Part shown: in pieces, positions 52,135 through 60,853 of the stretch
Layout: each line of letters starts with the position of its first letter
Numbering within the stretch: the first letter of the stretch is position 1
Assembly (NCBI GenBank): GCA_021413825.1
Contig: JAIOPQ010000055.1
Coordinates: 1 to 63,554, forward strand
Direction: 5' to 3'
DNA from: Spirochaetia bacterium
Lineage (GTDB): Bacteria > Spirochaetota > Leptospiria > Leptospirales > Leptonemataceae
DNA length: 63,554 nucleotides
Translations under genes and position numbers: made by a program
The notes under the pieces: model-generated
What the model was told of the DNA's origin: nothing
Databases searched by the model: none
What the model saw: only the letters and a program-made list of their open reading frames with translations

Positions 52135-53105
52135 TGTTCGTAGCGTTAGCCGGGAAGCTGGGTGGAGGAATGATTGCCGCCAGGATTTCGGGAATGAGCC
52201 TGCGTGATTCATTCGAACTTGGAGTACTCGTCAATACCCGCGGCTTAGTTGAACTAATTGTGTTGAACGTTGGATACGATCTGGGAGTACTCTCGCGCGA
52301 ACTTTTTGCAGTAATGGTCTTGATGGCGCTTACAACAACATTTATGACAGGCCCTGTCCTTTCGCTGATGCGCCGTTCAAAGGATCGTGCAGAAACTACG
52401 GCAGTTCCAATGCCGCGCGGTATTCTGTTTGCGTTTGGTCCAGTACTAACGGGCCTTTCGCTCTTTAGACTTGCATCCATTCTATCTAAGAAGGGAGATC
52501 CCATTCAGGCTCTGCATCTATACCCCGCATCGGACCTTGTTCCTAGAACTGACGCAGTAGATGGAGGGCAGATATTTCAACCAATCCGCGCGCGCGCAGC
52601 TGAAATGGGAATTGAGTTGAAGGCGATGGAGGCTGTATCCTCTGACATTGCACAGGACATTGCTGCGTACACTCGGACGGAAACGCCTGAAATTCTATTG
52701 CTTGGCGCTGCGCGTTCCGTATTCAGCAAGAATCGCATTGGCGGGAAAGTAGGTGAGATCCTCAAAGAGTCTGAATCACCCGTTGGCATTTACGTGGAGA
52801 AGGACTTACCAAAAGAATTCAAATCTGCGGCCTTGCTCTATTCAAGATACAAAGACGATTTTCTCTTTTCGTTCGCTGAGAGACTCCGCAATTCCGGCGT
52901 TGATGTTACAGTAGTTGTAGCCAATGAAGATTTAATGGAGCATCTGGTTGCTGCAAAATCCTCATTCCCGATGCGTCTTGATCATGATATATTCAGCGAG
53001 TTTGACCTCATGCTTGTAAGCGTTCAAAACTGGCTTGAGAAGCGATACTCCGACGTGGAATGGATGGAAGATCCTCCGTGCTCTCTGCTCCTTATGCGAG
53101 AGTAA
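52131..53105 (+). CDS. CPA2-type antiporter, C-terminal part with Usp-like domain (split gene)
   Basis: The frame has 324 residues from GTG 52131, which overlaps the TGA of the first part. It opens directly in the expected family continuation (ALAGKLGGGMIAARISGMSL, NTRGLVELIVLNVG), so no sequence seems missing between the two parts. Residues 90-324 form a cytoplasmic universal-stress-protein-like region. There is no Shine-Dalgarno before the GTG, so expression needs termination-reinitiation or a -1 frameshift. Alternatively this is a disrupted gene or a sequencing indel. Confidence 0.85.
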   Translation: MMFVALAGKLGGGMIAARISGMSLRDSFELGVLVNTRGLVELIVLNVGYDLGVLSRELFAVMVLMALTTTFMTGPVLSLMRRSKDRAETTAVPMPRGILFAFGPVLTGLSLFRLASILSKKGDPIQALHLYPASDLVPRTDAVDGGQIFQPIRARAAEMGIELKAMEAVSSDIAQDIAAYTRTETPEILLLGAARSVFSKNRIGGKVGEILKESESPVGIYVEKDLPKEFKSAALLYSRYKDDFLFSFAERLRNSGVDVTVVVANEDLMEHLVAAKSSFPMRLDHDIFSEFDLMLVSVQNWLEKRYSDVEWMEDPPCSLLLMRE

Positions 53106-53301
53106 GGCTGACCTGTGCGCGAAAGGGAGCCGCAAGCGGCATTCCAGATTCTCGCCATAAAGATTGTTTCGCGATGAGGGAGAACAGGATCGCGCGGATT
53201 TCGGTGTAATATTCAGATGGGATGATGAAAGTGTGAAGGCTGTTACGCAAACGTGGGCGCGTGCAGCGACGCAATTGCGTGCTGCATGGCCCTATGAGAG
53301 A

Positions 53302-53637
53302 TTATTTTGCTGCCGGGATCATTGAGCCGAGGCCCTGAGCGGAAGAAGCAAAGCACTTAAATGTATCAAGTTTGTCGCAAGGTGATTTCTTTACGCAATC
53401 GACTACTTGCGGAGTGAAAGCTTGCGTTTGTGGACTTTTGTCCATGCTGGCAAACATTTTCTGGCAGGCTTCTGGTTGCATTAAGAGCATTTTTGATTGT
53501 GGGTTCTGATCGCATTTCTGAACGATTGCGCAGATTTCATCATACTTGGAAAGGTCCGGAGCTTTCTTGCCGCAATTTGCAGCGAGCAGCAGTGCTGCGA
53601 GAGTCAGTGTGACAGTCATCAGGAGTTTCATTTTCAT
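53302..53637 (-). CDS. Small Cys-rich lipoprotein
   Basis: The protein has 111 residues from ATG 53637, chosen for GGAAGG 8 bp upstream (the frame extends to 53691 without such a site). The signal ends in LAANC (Cys22). The mature part contains six further Cys, mostly as C-x(5-7)-C pairs (EICAIVQKC, DCVKKSPC, FKCFAS), suggesting a helical disulphide hairpin fold. Resembles the small Cys-hairpin lipoproteins of spirochaetes, but the family is not certain. The 196-bp gap at 53106-53301 holds nothing recognisable. Confidence 0.7.
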   Translation of the reverse strand: MKMKLLMTVTLTLAALLLAANCGKKAPDLSKYDEICAIVQKCDQNPQSKMLLMQPEACQKMFASMDKSPQTQAFTPQVVDCVKKSPCDKLDTFKCFASSAQGLGSMIPAAK

Positions 53638-53736
53638 AGCGGACACCTTCCAGTACGAAATCTTGTCTGTCAATCCGGAACGCTCATCCAAAATCGTTTA
53701 AGAGCCACAACAAGCGCAGATCAGTGCTGCCTATTA

Positions 53737-55578
53737 TTACAGCACTGATGCAAGTAACTCGTATGTTTCAGTGGTGAATTTTTCAACTTCCTGCGGTTTA
53801 ACTGCACCCTGGGAAATTCGAGCAAGTCCGTAGACTGCGCGCGCCACTCGTTCTTGCTTTGAAACTCCCTCTCCGCCGATTATCGACGGCCTCGCAAGGG
53901 CTTGAATCAATGGATTTTTCAGATTCAGTACAAGCGTATGTTCTTCCGGCAGGGCCGCTTCCTTCATTTGATACGACGCTGCCATTTCACTCATGCGCCT
54001 GACAAATTCCGGAAGCAGAATCATTGCTGGGATTTCATCCATCTTCAAAGATTCTACCCGAATTTGAACCTTTGGATTTGCCAGTGCTTTAGTGAACAGT
54101 TCGCGCAGTCTGTCCTGACTGGTAGCTGATTCGCCATCGACTATTTTGCTCGAAGCGTCCGTATCTACAACATGATCTGCAAGCTCTGCATCCACGCGCG
54201 CAAAGTGAACCCCTGTGCTCTTAGTTTCTAGCAACTGGACAAAATGCGAATCAATCATCTGCGGCAGGTGGACTACATCGATTCCTTGCTTGCCCAGCAT
54301 GCGCATGGGTGCTGCCTGTGCGATCAAATCATTTGCGTAGAATACACGATCTTTGGATTTGTCTTTGTTCTTCGAAGTGTACTCGTCCAGAGTTACAAAC
54401 GACTTTGGTTCACTACCAGCGATTTCAAAAAGCAAGGCAGGTTTTGCCTGATCGTAAAACTTCTCATCGCTGAGCATTGCAAATTTGACGAAAGGCCCGA
54501 TTTCTGGCCAGATAGCCTCGAACTCAGGCCGATTTTTGTTGAATTCCTCAACCAGACGATCGGCTACCTTCTTTGTAATGTGCGCTGAGATCTTGCGGAT
54601 TTCGGGATCTGTCTGAACGTACGATCTTGAGACGTTAAGCGGCAAATCGGGAAGATCAACTACGCCCTGGAGCATGGTCAAGTATTTTGGGAGTATCTCC
54701 TGGGCCTCGTCTGATACGTACACGTTTCTACAATAAATGCGCACGCCGTTCTTGTTTGTGTCCATTTCATGGAGCATGCGCGGGAAATAGAGGATACCCT
54801 GCAATCTGAACGGATGATCCACGTTCAAATGGATATAGAACAGCGGGTCCCCCTGGAATGGGAACAGGTACTTGTAGAATTCGACGTACTCTTCTTTCTT
54901 GATCTGGTTGGGTTGTTTGGACCAGAGAGCATCTTTACGATTTACTTGAGATCCATCGATTCTAACTGGAACGGGCAGAAAATCGCAATACTTGCGGACT
55001 AGATCTGAGAGTTCTTTTTTATCCAGGAGATTCCTGGCGTCTTCATCCATGTGCAGGCGGATTTCTGTCCCGCGCTTTGTTCGCTCACCGGGGCCGGATT
55101 CGTATTCTTCGCTTCCATCAGAAGTCCAGAATGCTGCCGCTGCATCCGGCCTGAAGCTGCGCGTATCAATATCAACGCGCTTTGCAACCATGAAGGCTGA
55201 ATAAAATCCCAGACCAAAGTGCCCAATGATTCCGGCGCCCTCTTTCTGTTCGTACTTCTTTGCGAATTCTTCTGCACCGGAAAAAGCAATTTGTGAAATG
55301 TATTTCTGGATTTCCTCGGAGGTCATCCCAATGCCATTGTCTTCGATAATGAGAATTCCATTTTCGCGATCAATTCGCAGATCAACTGCGTAATCTTGAT
55401 CATCTGCACCGAATACTTCTTCTTCCAGTGCAACCTTGCGCAATTTTACGATTGCATCAAATGCATTTGACACAAGCTCGCGCAGGAAGATTTCTTTTTC
55501 TGAGTATAACCATTTCTTGATAACCGGCAGAATGTTGCCGGTTTGAACGGAAAGTTTTCCTTTCTCTAAGGTAGCCAC
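53737..55578 (-). CDS. htpG: Chaperone HtpG (Hsp90)
   Basis: The protein has 613 residues. The GHKL ATPase signatures are all present: LRELVSNAFDAI, IEDNGIGMT and IGHFGLGFYS. The middle (FPFQGDPLFYIHLN; RIYCRNVYVSD) and C-terminal dimerisation domains follow in the normal order and length. It is an ATP-driven cytosolic chaperone, which in Leptospira HtpG is linked to stress survival. It lies 35 bp behind the Kazal-like gene on the same strand, so the two may be co-transcribed. Confidence 0.96.
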   Translation of the reverse strand: MATLEKGKLSVQTGNILPVIKKWLYSEKEIFLRELVSNAFDAIVKLRKVALEEEVFGADDQDYAVDLRIDRENGILIIEDNGIGMTSEEIQKYISQIAFSGAEEFAKKYEQKEGAGIIGHFGLGFYSAFMVAKRVDIDTRSFRPDAAAAFWTSDGSEEYESGPGERTKRGTEIRLHMDEDARNLLDKKELSDLVRKYCDFLPVPVRIDGSQVNRKDALWSKQPNQIKKEEYVEFYKYLFPFQGDPLFYIHLNVDHPFRLQGILYFPRMLHEMDTNKNGVRIYCRNVYVSDEAQEILPKYLTMLQGVVDLPDLPLNVSRSYVQTDPEIRKISAHITKKVADRLVEEFNKNRPEFEAIWPEIGPFVKFAMLSDEKFYDQAKPALLFEIAGSEPKSFVTLDEYTSKNKDKSKDRVFYANDLIAQAAPMRMLGKQGIDVVHLPQMIDSHFVQLLETKSTGVHFARVDAELADHVVDTDASSKIVDGESATSQDRLRELFTKALANPKVQIRVESLKMDEIPAMILLPEFVRRMSEMAASYQMKEAALPEEHTLVLNLKNPLIQALARPSIIGGEGVSKQERVARAVYGLARISQGAVKPQEVEKFTTETYELLASVL

Positions 55579-55613
55579 GGGCCTCTCCAGACTGTCTCAG
55601 GATTTAACCTGAA

Positions 55614-55847
55614 TTATTTTGCGGGGCATGGGCAGGCTTGATTGCATTCGATCTTTACGCCAAGGCAAATCGCCATGCAATTGTTTTTGAGGGAGCCGCG
55701 TTCTGTGCAGACGTTGCCCGTAGGAAGGTCCAGGCATTGACCACATTGTTGATTTTCCGGCGGTGTTGGTGCGCTTGTTTTACAGAACCAGAGCACTGCC
55801 GGCGTAGTCAGAACGACTATCAAAAGTATTATACGCAATCCCTTCAC
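55614..55847 (-). CDS. Small secreted Kazal-like protein
   Basis: The protein has about 77 residues from GTG 55847, with GGGA 8 bp upstream (a TTG at 55853 is closer to it). A hydrophobic signal segment is followed by a 45-residue Cys-rich module: CGQC, then NVC, NNCMAICLG and ECNQACPC. The order of Cys and the VC...NNC...C.G...C pattern match Kazal-type protease-inhibitor domains, as found in secreted bacterial proteins. An envelope or secreted serine-protease inhibitor is the inferred role. It is encoded directly upstream of htpG. Confidence 0.7.
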   Translation of the reverse strand: MKGLRIILLIVVLTTPAVLWFCKTSAPTPPENQQCGQCLDLPTGNVCTERGSLKNNCMAICLGVKIECNQACPCPAK

Positions 55848-55852
55848 GCTCA

Positions 55853-58135
55853 ATGTCCCAGGCCAGAGAAAAAGGCCAGTTTTTGCCGTGGGTCAAGTCA
55901 TTTTTTTGCCTTTCCGTGAGCGACTCTAGCCGTTACTTAACACAGCATGCATTCCGATCCACTCCTCAAAATCACTCTGGTTTCGGAGGAGAACTCAGAA
56001 CTGGCCTTTTTGAAAACGAGCTTTCTGCAAATGAAAAAGGTGCCATTCGAACTGCGGCACGGCTGCTTGAAATCTTTGGTCAGGCCAGACGCCCACAGAC
56101 TGACCCAAGGGCCGTCTCCTCAAAGCTGCTAGTAAAGAACCTGTTTGAAATTGCAGTTCAACTGGAATCGAGATCCCGGTCGCTTACGCATTATGATAAG
56201 ATTCTTCAACTAAATGAGAACATCCTCCTGGCGGAGGATCTAGCCGGGGTGCTCCAGGTCTTGATGGATACTGCCAGAGAGGCTTTGAATGGGACTGGCT
56301 CGTCTCTTCTACTTGTGGACCCGCGCACAGACGAGCTATACTTCAATGTTGTTTCCGGGGAACGCGAAGGTGATCTAAAAGAGATTAGAATTCCGCCAGG
56401 CAAGGGCGTGGCCGGAAGCGTTGTAAAGAATGCAAAGCCAGAACTGATTAGAGACATGTCGACCGATCCTCGTGCATTCCAGGAAGTGGATGTAAAACTG
56501 GATCAGAAGACACGCGATTTGATTGCTGCACCTCTGATAGCCCGGGAGCGAGTAATCGGTGTGGTTGAAGTGGTAAATAGCCAATCCACCGGTGGATTCA
56601 CCAACGAAGATCTGGAATTCTTAAACAACATTGCCTCGCACACGTCCCTTCTAATTGACAACGCCAAGAATCGCGATGATCTAATTAAATCCAACCATGC
56701 CCTGGATCGCAAAATATCAGAGCTTAACGCTTTCAACGAAGTCAGTCGTGTACTAAATTCTTCGCTCGATGCAACTGAAATGCATCGAGGCTTGTTGCGC
56801 ACATTGCTCAAGCTAATTCGAATTGGATATGGCGCGATTCTTGTGCCGGATCCAACCGGCAGGCGCGTAGTATCAGAAATTCGCATGCACTACAAGGACG
56901 GAGTCCTGGACGAATCCACGTCGCCCGTCGTATTTGAAAACGTTGCAGATATTACGATCTGGATGAAACAAAACCGTGAACCATTCTACCTTTCACATAG
57001 CCAGGGTGGAGAAACGGAAGGGCTTGTAAAACGCCTGATTCAGGACAACCCGGAAGGATTTACTCCGGAAGAAACATCCGATCTCTGGGTACCGGTTTTT
57101 CAAAACGATAACGAGAATCTTGCGTTCATTGTAGCGCTGGGCGACGCTGCCTTTAGAAGAAAACATCCATCAGACGATTTGATGTTCTTCAAAGGTATTA
57201 TGGGTCTAGCGTACGCAGCTGTGCGAAATGTTGAATCATATGCAAATGCAATTCGGCTCCAAGAGCGCGAAGAAAGAATCCGTCGCGGCTTCCAGCGTTA
57301 TGTGCCTGAGCGTGTTGTAGAAGACGTACTGACGCAGGAAGAATCTCCCAAACCACGCAATCAGCGCATTAGCTTGCTCTTCTGCGACATTCGCAACTTT
57401 ACGCATCATGCGGAGAATCGTGAACCCGGGGACCTCCTGGAACTCCTCAATGAATTCTTTGAAGAGATGGTAGAAGCTGTTACGCGCAACGGCGGAATCG
57501 TAGATAAGTTCATGGGCGATTCTGTGATGGCGTTATTTGGCGTTCCGGATCCTGGTGAAAATGATGCCAGAGGAGCGCTGGCAACTGCGCGTGATATGCT
57601 GGATCGCCTGGAAATTTTGAATCGCCGCCGTGAAGAAACAGGAAGACCAACGTTTCAGATTGGCGTGGGTGTAAATACTGGAAATGCAATCATCGGGAAC
57701 ATGGGTGCCAGGCGACGGATGGATTTTACTGCTGTGGGTGATACAGTCAACCTTGCATCCAGGCTTGAGCAGCTGACCAAGATGTATCGCGTTCGCGTTC
57801 TTTTTTCAGAAGACACCCTGAAGGAAGCCGGCGACGCACTGTGTCGCGAGGTTGACCTGATCCAGGTACGCGGGCGTGTTGCAGTGACTCGAATTTATCA
57901 GCTTGCAGCTACGCGCGAGGAAGAAGCATTTATTCAGAATTCAAACGAGGTATGGCCTGAGATGCTGAAGGCGTATCGCATGCGAAACTTCTGGGATTGT
58001 TTGCAGATTCTAATTTCGCTTAAAGGCGATCCGCTTGCGGATTTGTTTCGCGAAAGGTGTGAAGGATTTGTGAAAAATCCACCGCCGGAAGATTGGCAGG
58101 GTCATTTTCATCTGGATCCTGCAACCTGGCTCTGA
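55853..58135 (+). CDS. Adenylate cyclase with two GAF domains
   Basis: The protein has up to 760 residues and no membrane helices. A first GAF domain (about 115-275) shows LSLLVDPRTDEL-like and PGKGVAGSVV motifs; a second GAF-like domain spans about 290-450; a class III cyclase domain lies at about 500-690. Metal-binding Asp residues are in LLFCDIRNFT and DKFMGDSVMALFG; the Lys/Asp pair for adenine (DKFMGD, DFTAVGD) and the Asn/Arg in TVNLASRLE are intact. It is cytosolic and likely sensitive to a small ligand. The start is uncertain: the ATG at 55853 has no ribosome site and abuts the Kazal-like gene. Confidence 0.92.
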   Translation: MSQAREKGQFLPWVKSFFCLSVSDSSRYLTQHAFRSTPQNHSGFGGELRTGLFENELSANEKGAIRTAARLLEIFGQARRPQTDPRAVSSKLLVKNLFEIAVQLESRSRSLTHYDKILQLNENILLAEDLAGVLQVLMDTAREALNGTGSSLLLVDPRTDELYFNVVSGEREGDLKEIRIPPGKGVAGSVVKNAKPELIRDMSTDPRAFQEVDVKLDQKTRDLIAAPLIARERVIGVVEVVNSQSTGGFTNEDLEFLNNIASHTSLLIDNAKNRDDLIKSNHALDRKISELNAFNEVSRVLNSSLDATEMHRGLLRTLLKLIRIGYGAILVPDPTGRRVVSEIRMHYKDGVLDESTSPVVFENVADITIWMKQNREPFYLSHSQGGETEGLVKRLIQDNPEGFTPEETSDLWVPVFQNDNENLAFIVALGDAAFRRKHPSDDLMFFKGIMGLAYAAVRNVESYANAIRLQEREERIRRGFQRYVPERVVEDVLTQEESPKPRNQRISLLFCDIRNFTHHAENREPGDLLELLNEFFEEMVEAVTRNGGIVDKFMGDSVMALFGVPDPGENDARGALATARDMLDRLEILNRRREETGRPTFQIGVGVNTGNAIIGNMGARRRMDFTAVGDTVNLASRLEQLTKMYRVRVLFSEDTLKEAGDALCREVDLIQVRGRVAVTRIYQLAATREEEAFIQNSNEVWPEMLKAYRMRNFWDCLQILISLKGDPLADLFRERCEGFVKNPPPEDWQGHFHLDPATWL

Positions 58136-58221
58136 CCGGACTTTCCATCTTTCACGGATCTGTCTGCAGCACAGTGACAAACATCAGTGACGACTCGCGG
58201 TATTTGCGTTAGAATCTGATT

Positions 58222-58602
58222 GTGAATCCGCGCGTAATCAAATGGCCCCATAAAGCGATCCCAACGAAAGAAACCGTTCTGGCAGAACTCAAAGGGCATG
58301 GATATGAAGTATACGATCTGCAGACCATCCCCCCCTGGTGCGAGCGCAGCCTGCACACGCATGACTATGAAGAGATTCGCGGAGCGGTGGAAGGAGTAAC
58401 CACATTCCATTTCCCGGATGGGCCGGTGACCATCGAGGCAGGCGATATTCTGTTTATTCCGGCAGGCGTGCCGCATTCTCTACGGACGCACAATGGAAAT
58501 CCCTTCACCGCCTACAAGGGCTCGGTCAACGGCATTCGCAAAGTCACCGAGCTTGCAGATGGGAAGGGAAGCATCGAGGATCTGGCCCGGCAAAAAGAAT
58601 AG
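58222..58602 (+). CDS. Small cupin protein
   Basis: The protein has 126 residues from GTG 58222. It is a single cupin barrel: the first motif in HTHDYEEIRGAVEG (His, His, Glu metal ligands) and the second in GDILFIPAGVPHSL (Pro-Gly-x-x-His). Members bind a metal or small ligand; function is not assignable. It stands alone, 86 bp after the cyclase. Confidence 0.82.
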   Translation: MNPRVIKWPHKAIPTKETVLAELKGHGYEVYDLQTIPPWCERSLHTHDYEEIRGAVEGVTTFHFPDGPVTIEAGDILFIPAGVPHSLRTHNGNPFTAYKGSVNGIRKVTELADGKGSIEDLARQKE

Positions 58603-58689
58603 TTTTCCAACTAATATCGCAGAAACGCCTGAAAGCAACGCTGAAGTTCCAGACAGAACGTCTTTTGGCTTCACCTGCACTCGTGGACG

Positions 58690-58705
58690 CGGATTATGTC
58701 TCATT
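58690..58705 (-). repeat. Copy of the AATGAGACATAATCCG repeat
   Basis: The minus strand here is identical over 16 bp to the copy at 62739-62754. It lies in the 205-bp gap before the efflux operon and is followed by the operon promoter. Confidence 0.6.
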
Positions 58706-58765
58706 AGGCCGCGCGCATATGCAAGCGCAGGCCTCTGCTTCTACCCCGGGGATTTTCAGACGCAG

Positions 58766-58801
58766 GTAAACTATTGACACAATAACAGTTTACTTCATAT
58801 T
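58766..58801 (+). promoter_or_regulatory. Efflux operon promoter with TetR-type operator
   Basis: An inverted repeat GTAAACT-N14-AGTTTAC spans 58766-58793 and contains a perfect -35 TTGACA (58774-58779). With a 16-bp spacer the -10 is CATATT (58796-58801), which would start transcription within a base or two of the ATG at 58808. A repressor bound here would block the polymerase; the TetR encoded last in the operon is the obvious candidate. Confidence 0.7.
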
Positions 58802-58807
58802 GGCGAG

Positions 58808-59602
58808 ATGGAACTCTCGTTGCTTTCGCGCCTCAGAGGTCTCGGCTACAAGGCCATTCCTCTGCTCTTAATTCCTGGAATTGCAGGCTTCCTGTTACTC
58901 CGCAATTGCTCGCGACCAGAGGAGATTGTAGTGAAGCGGGGCGATGTAACAGAATCCGTTTATGGTCTGGCAACGGTTCGCGCAAATCGCATTTTCAATC
59001 TCAGGCTTGGTGTGCCAGCAAAGATTCGCAAGATTCACGTCAACCAGGGAGATGAAGTGAGTGTGGGTGGGCCGCTCATTGAATTTGATGAACTGGCCTC
59101 CGTCCGCTCTCCCATCCGAGGAGTTGTGACCACTTTGAACTATCACGTGGATGAGATCACAACGCCACAGCTTAGCGTCCTGACTGTGATGGATTTTGGT
59201 GATCGCCATCTTGTCGTGTCCCTTGAAGAGCAAGGCGCGCTCAAAATCAGGCGCGGTCAGAAAGCTCGTGTGAGCTTTGAAGGGCTACGCGACGTGAAAC
59301 TTGAGTGTTCCGTGCGTGGGATCTATCCGGAAGATGGACAGTTCCAGGTTAGAGTTCAGTGCGAGGATCTTCCACAACAGATTCTTCCTGGGATGACAGC
59401 TGACGTGCTAATTGAAGTGGCGCATAAATCAAACGTCCTGGTTCTTCCGGTGACTGCAATGACTGAAAACAAGGTGAAGCGCCGTCGTGGATCTGATTTC
59501 AAGGAAGTGGAAGTAAAGTCAGGTTCACGCAGCGAAGAGATTGTTGAAATTATTTCTGGCGATCTGCAGGAGGGCGATCGGGTTACCCTGCCCCGTCATT
59601 GA
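58808..59602 (+). CDS. Periplasmic adaptor (membrane fusion) protein of ABC efflux system
   Basis: The protein has 264 residues. An N-terminal anchor (about 15-30) is followed by a lipoyl-like half (RKIHVNQGDEVSVGGPLIEF; SPIRGVVTTLN), a beta-barrel domain and a membrane-proximal domain. The usual long helical hairpin is missing, so this is a short adaptor. It should link the permease encoded next to an outer-membrane duct, which is not in the window. There is no clear Shine-Dalgarno; see the promoter entry for a possible leaderless start. Confidence 0.85.
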   Translation: MELSLLSRLRGLGYKAIPLLLIPGIAGFLLLRNCSRPEEIVVKRGDVTESVYGLATVRANRIFNLRLGVPAKIRKIHVNQGDEVSVGGPLIEFDELASVRSPIRGVVTTLNYHVDEITTPQLSVLTVMDFGDRHLVVSLEEQGALKIRRGQKARVSFEGLRDVKLECSVRGIYPEDGQFQVRVQCEDLPQQILPGMTADVLIEVAHKSNVLVLPVTAMTENKVKRRRGSDFKEVEVKSGSRSEEIVEIISGDLQEGDRVTLPRH

Positions 59603-59605
59603 GCT

Positions 59606-60853
59606 ATGATAAAGATTGCTTTGCGTCAGATGCTGGCCAGGAAACGGCAGACGGCGCTAACGTTACTCGGCATTGTATTTGGCGCCACCGCTTATATTGT
59701 CATGTCAGGGATTCTGCTGGGCTTCCGCGCCTATTTAATAGAACAATTGATCAACAATGATTCGCATATTAGAATTCAGGCAAAGAATCAGATTATACTG
59801 CCACATTCCCTCGATGAATGGCTGCTGGGTAAAGACGAGCGTGCGCTCTGGATTGTGCCTCCGTCTGGTAGGCGTGATAATGCGAGAATTGAGAACCCTG
59901 GCGAATGGTACAGAAGACTGGATCGAGATTCGGCAGTAGAGGCCTGGTCGCAGCAACTGATTGCAAGGAGTATCTTTAGGCGCGGGAATATTCTGGAATC
60001 CGGACGATTGATTGGAATTTTACCGGCCCGCCAGGCACGTGTTACAACGATTAGCCAGCAGATGATCGCCGGGGATTTCCGGGATATTGGTGAAAGTGGA
60101 AATAGGCTTATCATGGGCGATGGTTTGCGAATGCTTTTGGGGGCGCGTGTTTCTGAAACCGTTTTTGTAAGCGTAGGTCGTGGGGAACCAATCGCTTTTA
60201 AGATTGTGGGCGTCTTTCAGACAGGCAATCGCGCTGTAGATGAGACCACCTGCTATGCTTACTTGAGTGATGTGCAACGGCTCAACCATACGCCAGGCGT
60301 AATTTCAGATATTGCAGTGAGGCTTCGCGATGTGGCCCTCTCCAATGCACGCAGCATGGAGTGGAAACAGATCTCAGATGAAAATGTGCGAAGCTGGGAA
60401 GAAACAAACGCGACGTTCTTTTCTATCTTCAAGCTGCAGGATGCCATTCGCTATTCCATGACGATTGCAATTCTGGTTGTGGCCGGATTTGGAATCTATA
60501 ACATATTGAACATCGTAATCAGTCAGAAGAAACGGGAGATTGCAATTCTTCGGTCCATTGGATTTGAATCGCGCGATATTGTAATAATCTTCCTGATTCA
60601 GGGCTTGATTCTGGGCGTGGCCGGTGGGCTTCTTGGAATGCTTCTGGGCTATGTCGTTTGCACGCAACTTGAGAATCTAAATTTCTCAAATCCGCTGATG
60701 CAATCAAAGAGTGGGAAGATGATGGTTTCTTACTCGTGGTCCATCTATGGACAGGCGTACTTGCTAGCATTCCTCTCCACTCTATTTGCAAGTGTTTTGC
60801 CTGCGCGCGCCGCGGGTGGGCTTGCGCCGATTGAAATCATCCGAGGCGAATGA
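59606..60853 (+). CDS. ABC transporter permease (MacB/FtsX type)
   Basis: The protein has 415 residues: one N-terminal helix, a large periplasmic domain (about 45-270), then three C-terminal helices, the FtsX/MacB plan. It begins MIKIALRQMLARKRQTALTL, a normal FtsX-family start, and follows the adaptor by 3 bp. It probably drives efflux of a peptide, antibiotic or lipophilic compound together with the ATPase encoded next, which overlaps it by 4 bp. Confidence 0.9.
   Translation: MIKIALRQMLARKRQTALTLLGIVFGATAYIVMSGILLGFRAYLIEQLINNDSHIRIQAKNQIILPHSLDEWLLGKDERALWIVPPSGRRDNARIENPGEWYRRLDRDSAVEAWSQQLIARSIFRRGNILESGRLIGILPARQARVTTISQQMIAGDFRDIGESGNRLIMGDGLRMLLGARVSETVFVSVGRGEPIAFKIVGVFQTGNRAVDETTCYAYLSDVQRLNHTPGVISDIAVRLRDVALSNARSMEWKQISDENVRSWEETNATFFSIFKLQDAIRYSMTIAILVVAGFGIYNILNIVISQKKREIAILRSIGFESRDIVIIFLIQGLILGVAGGLLGMLLGYVVCTQLENLNFSNPLMQSKSGKMMVSYSWSIYGQAYLLAFLSTLFASVLPARAAGGLAPIEIIRGE

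Noticed and set aside
55947..56132. ATG frame MHSDPLLKIT... inside the start of the GAF cyclase
   Set aside because: Stops after 61 codons and overlaps the cyclase frame; kept only as a hint that the cyclase start is uncertain.
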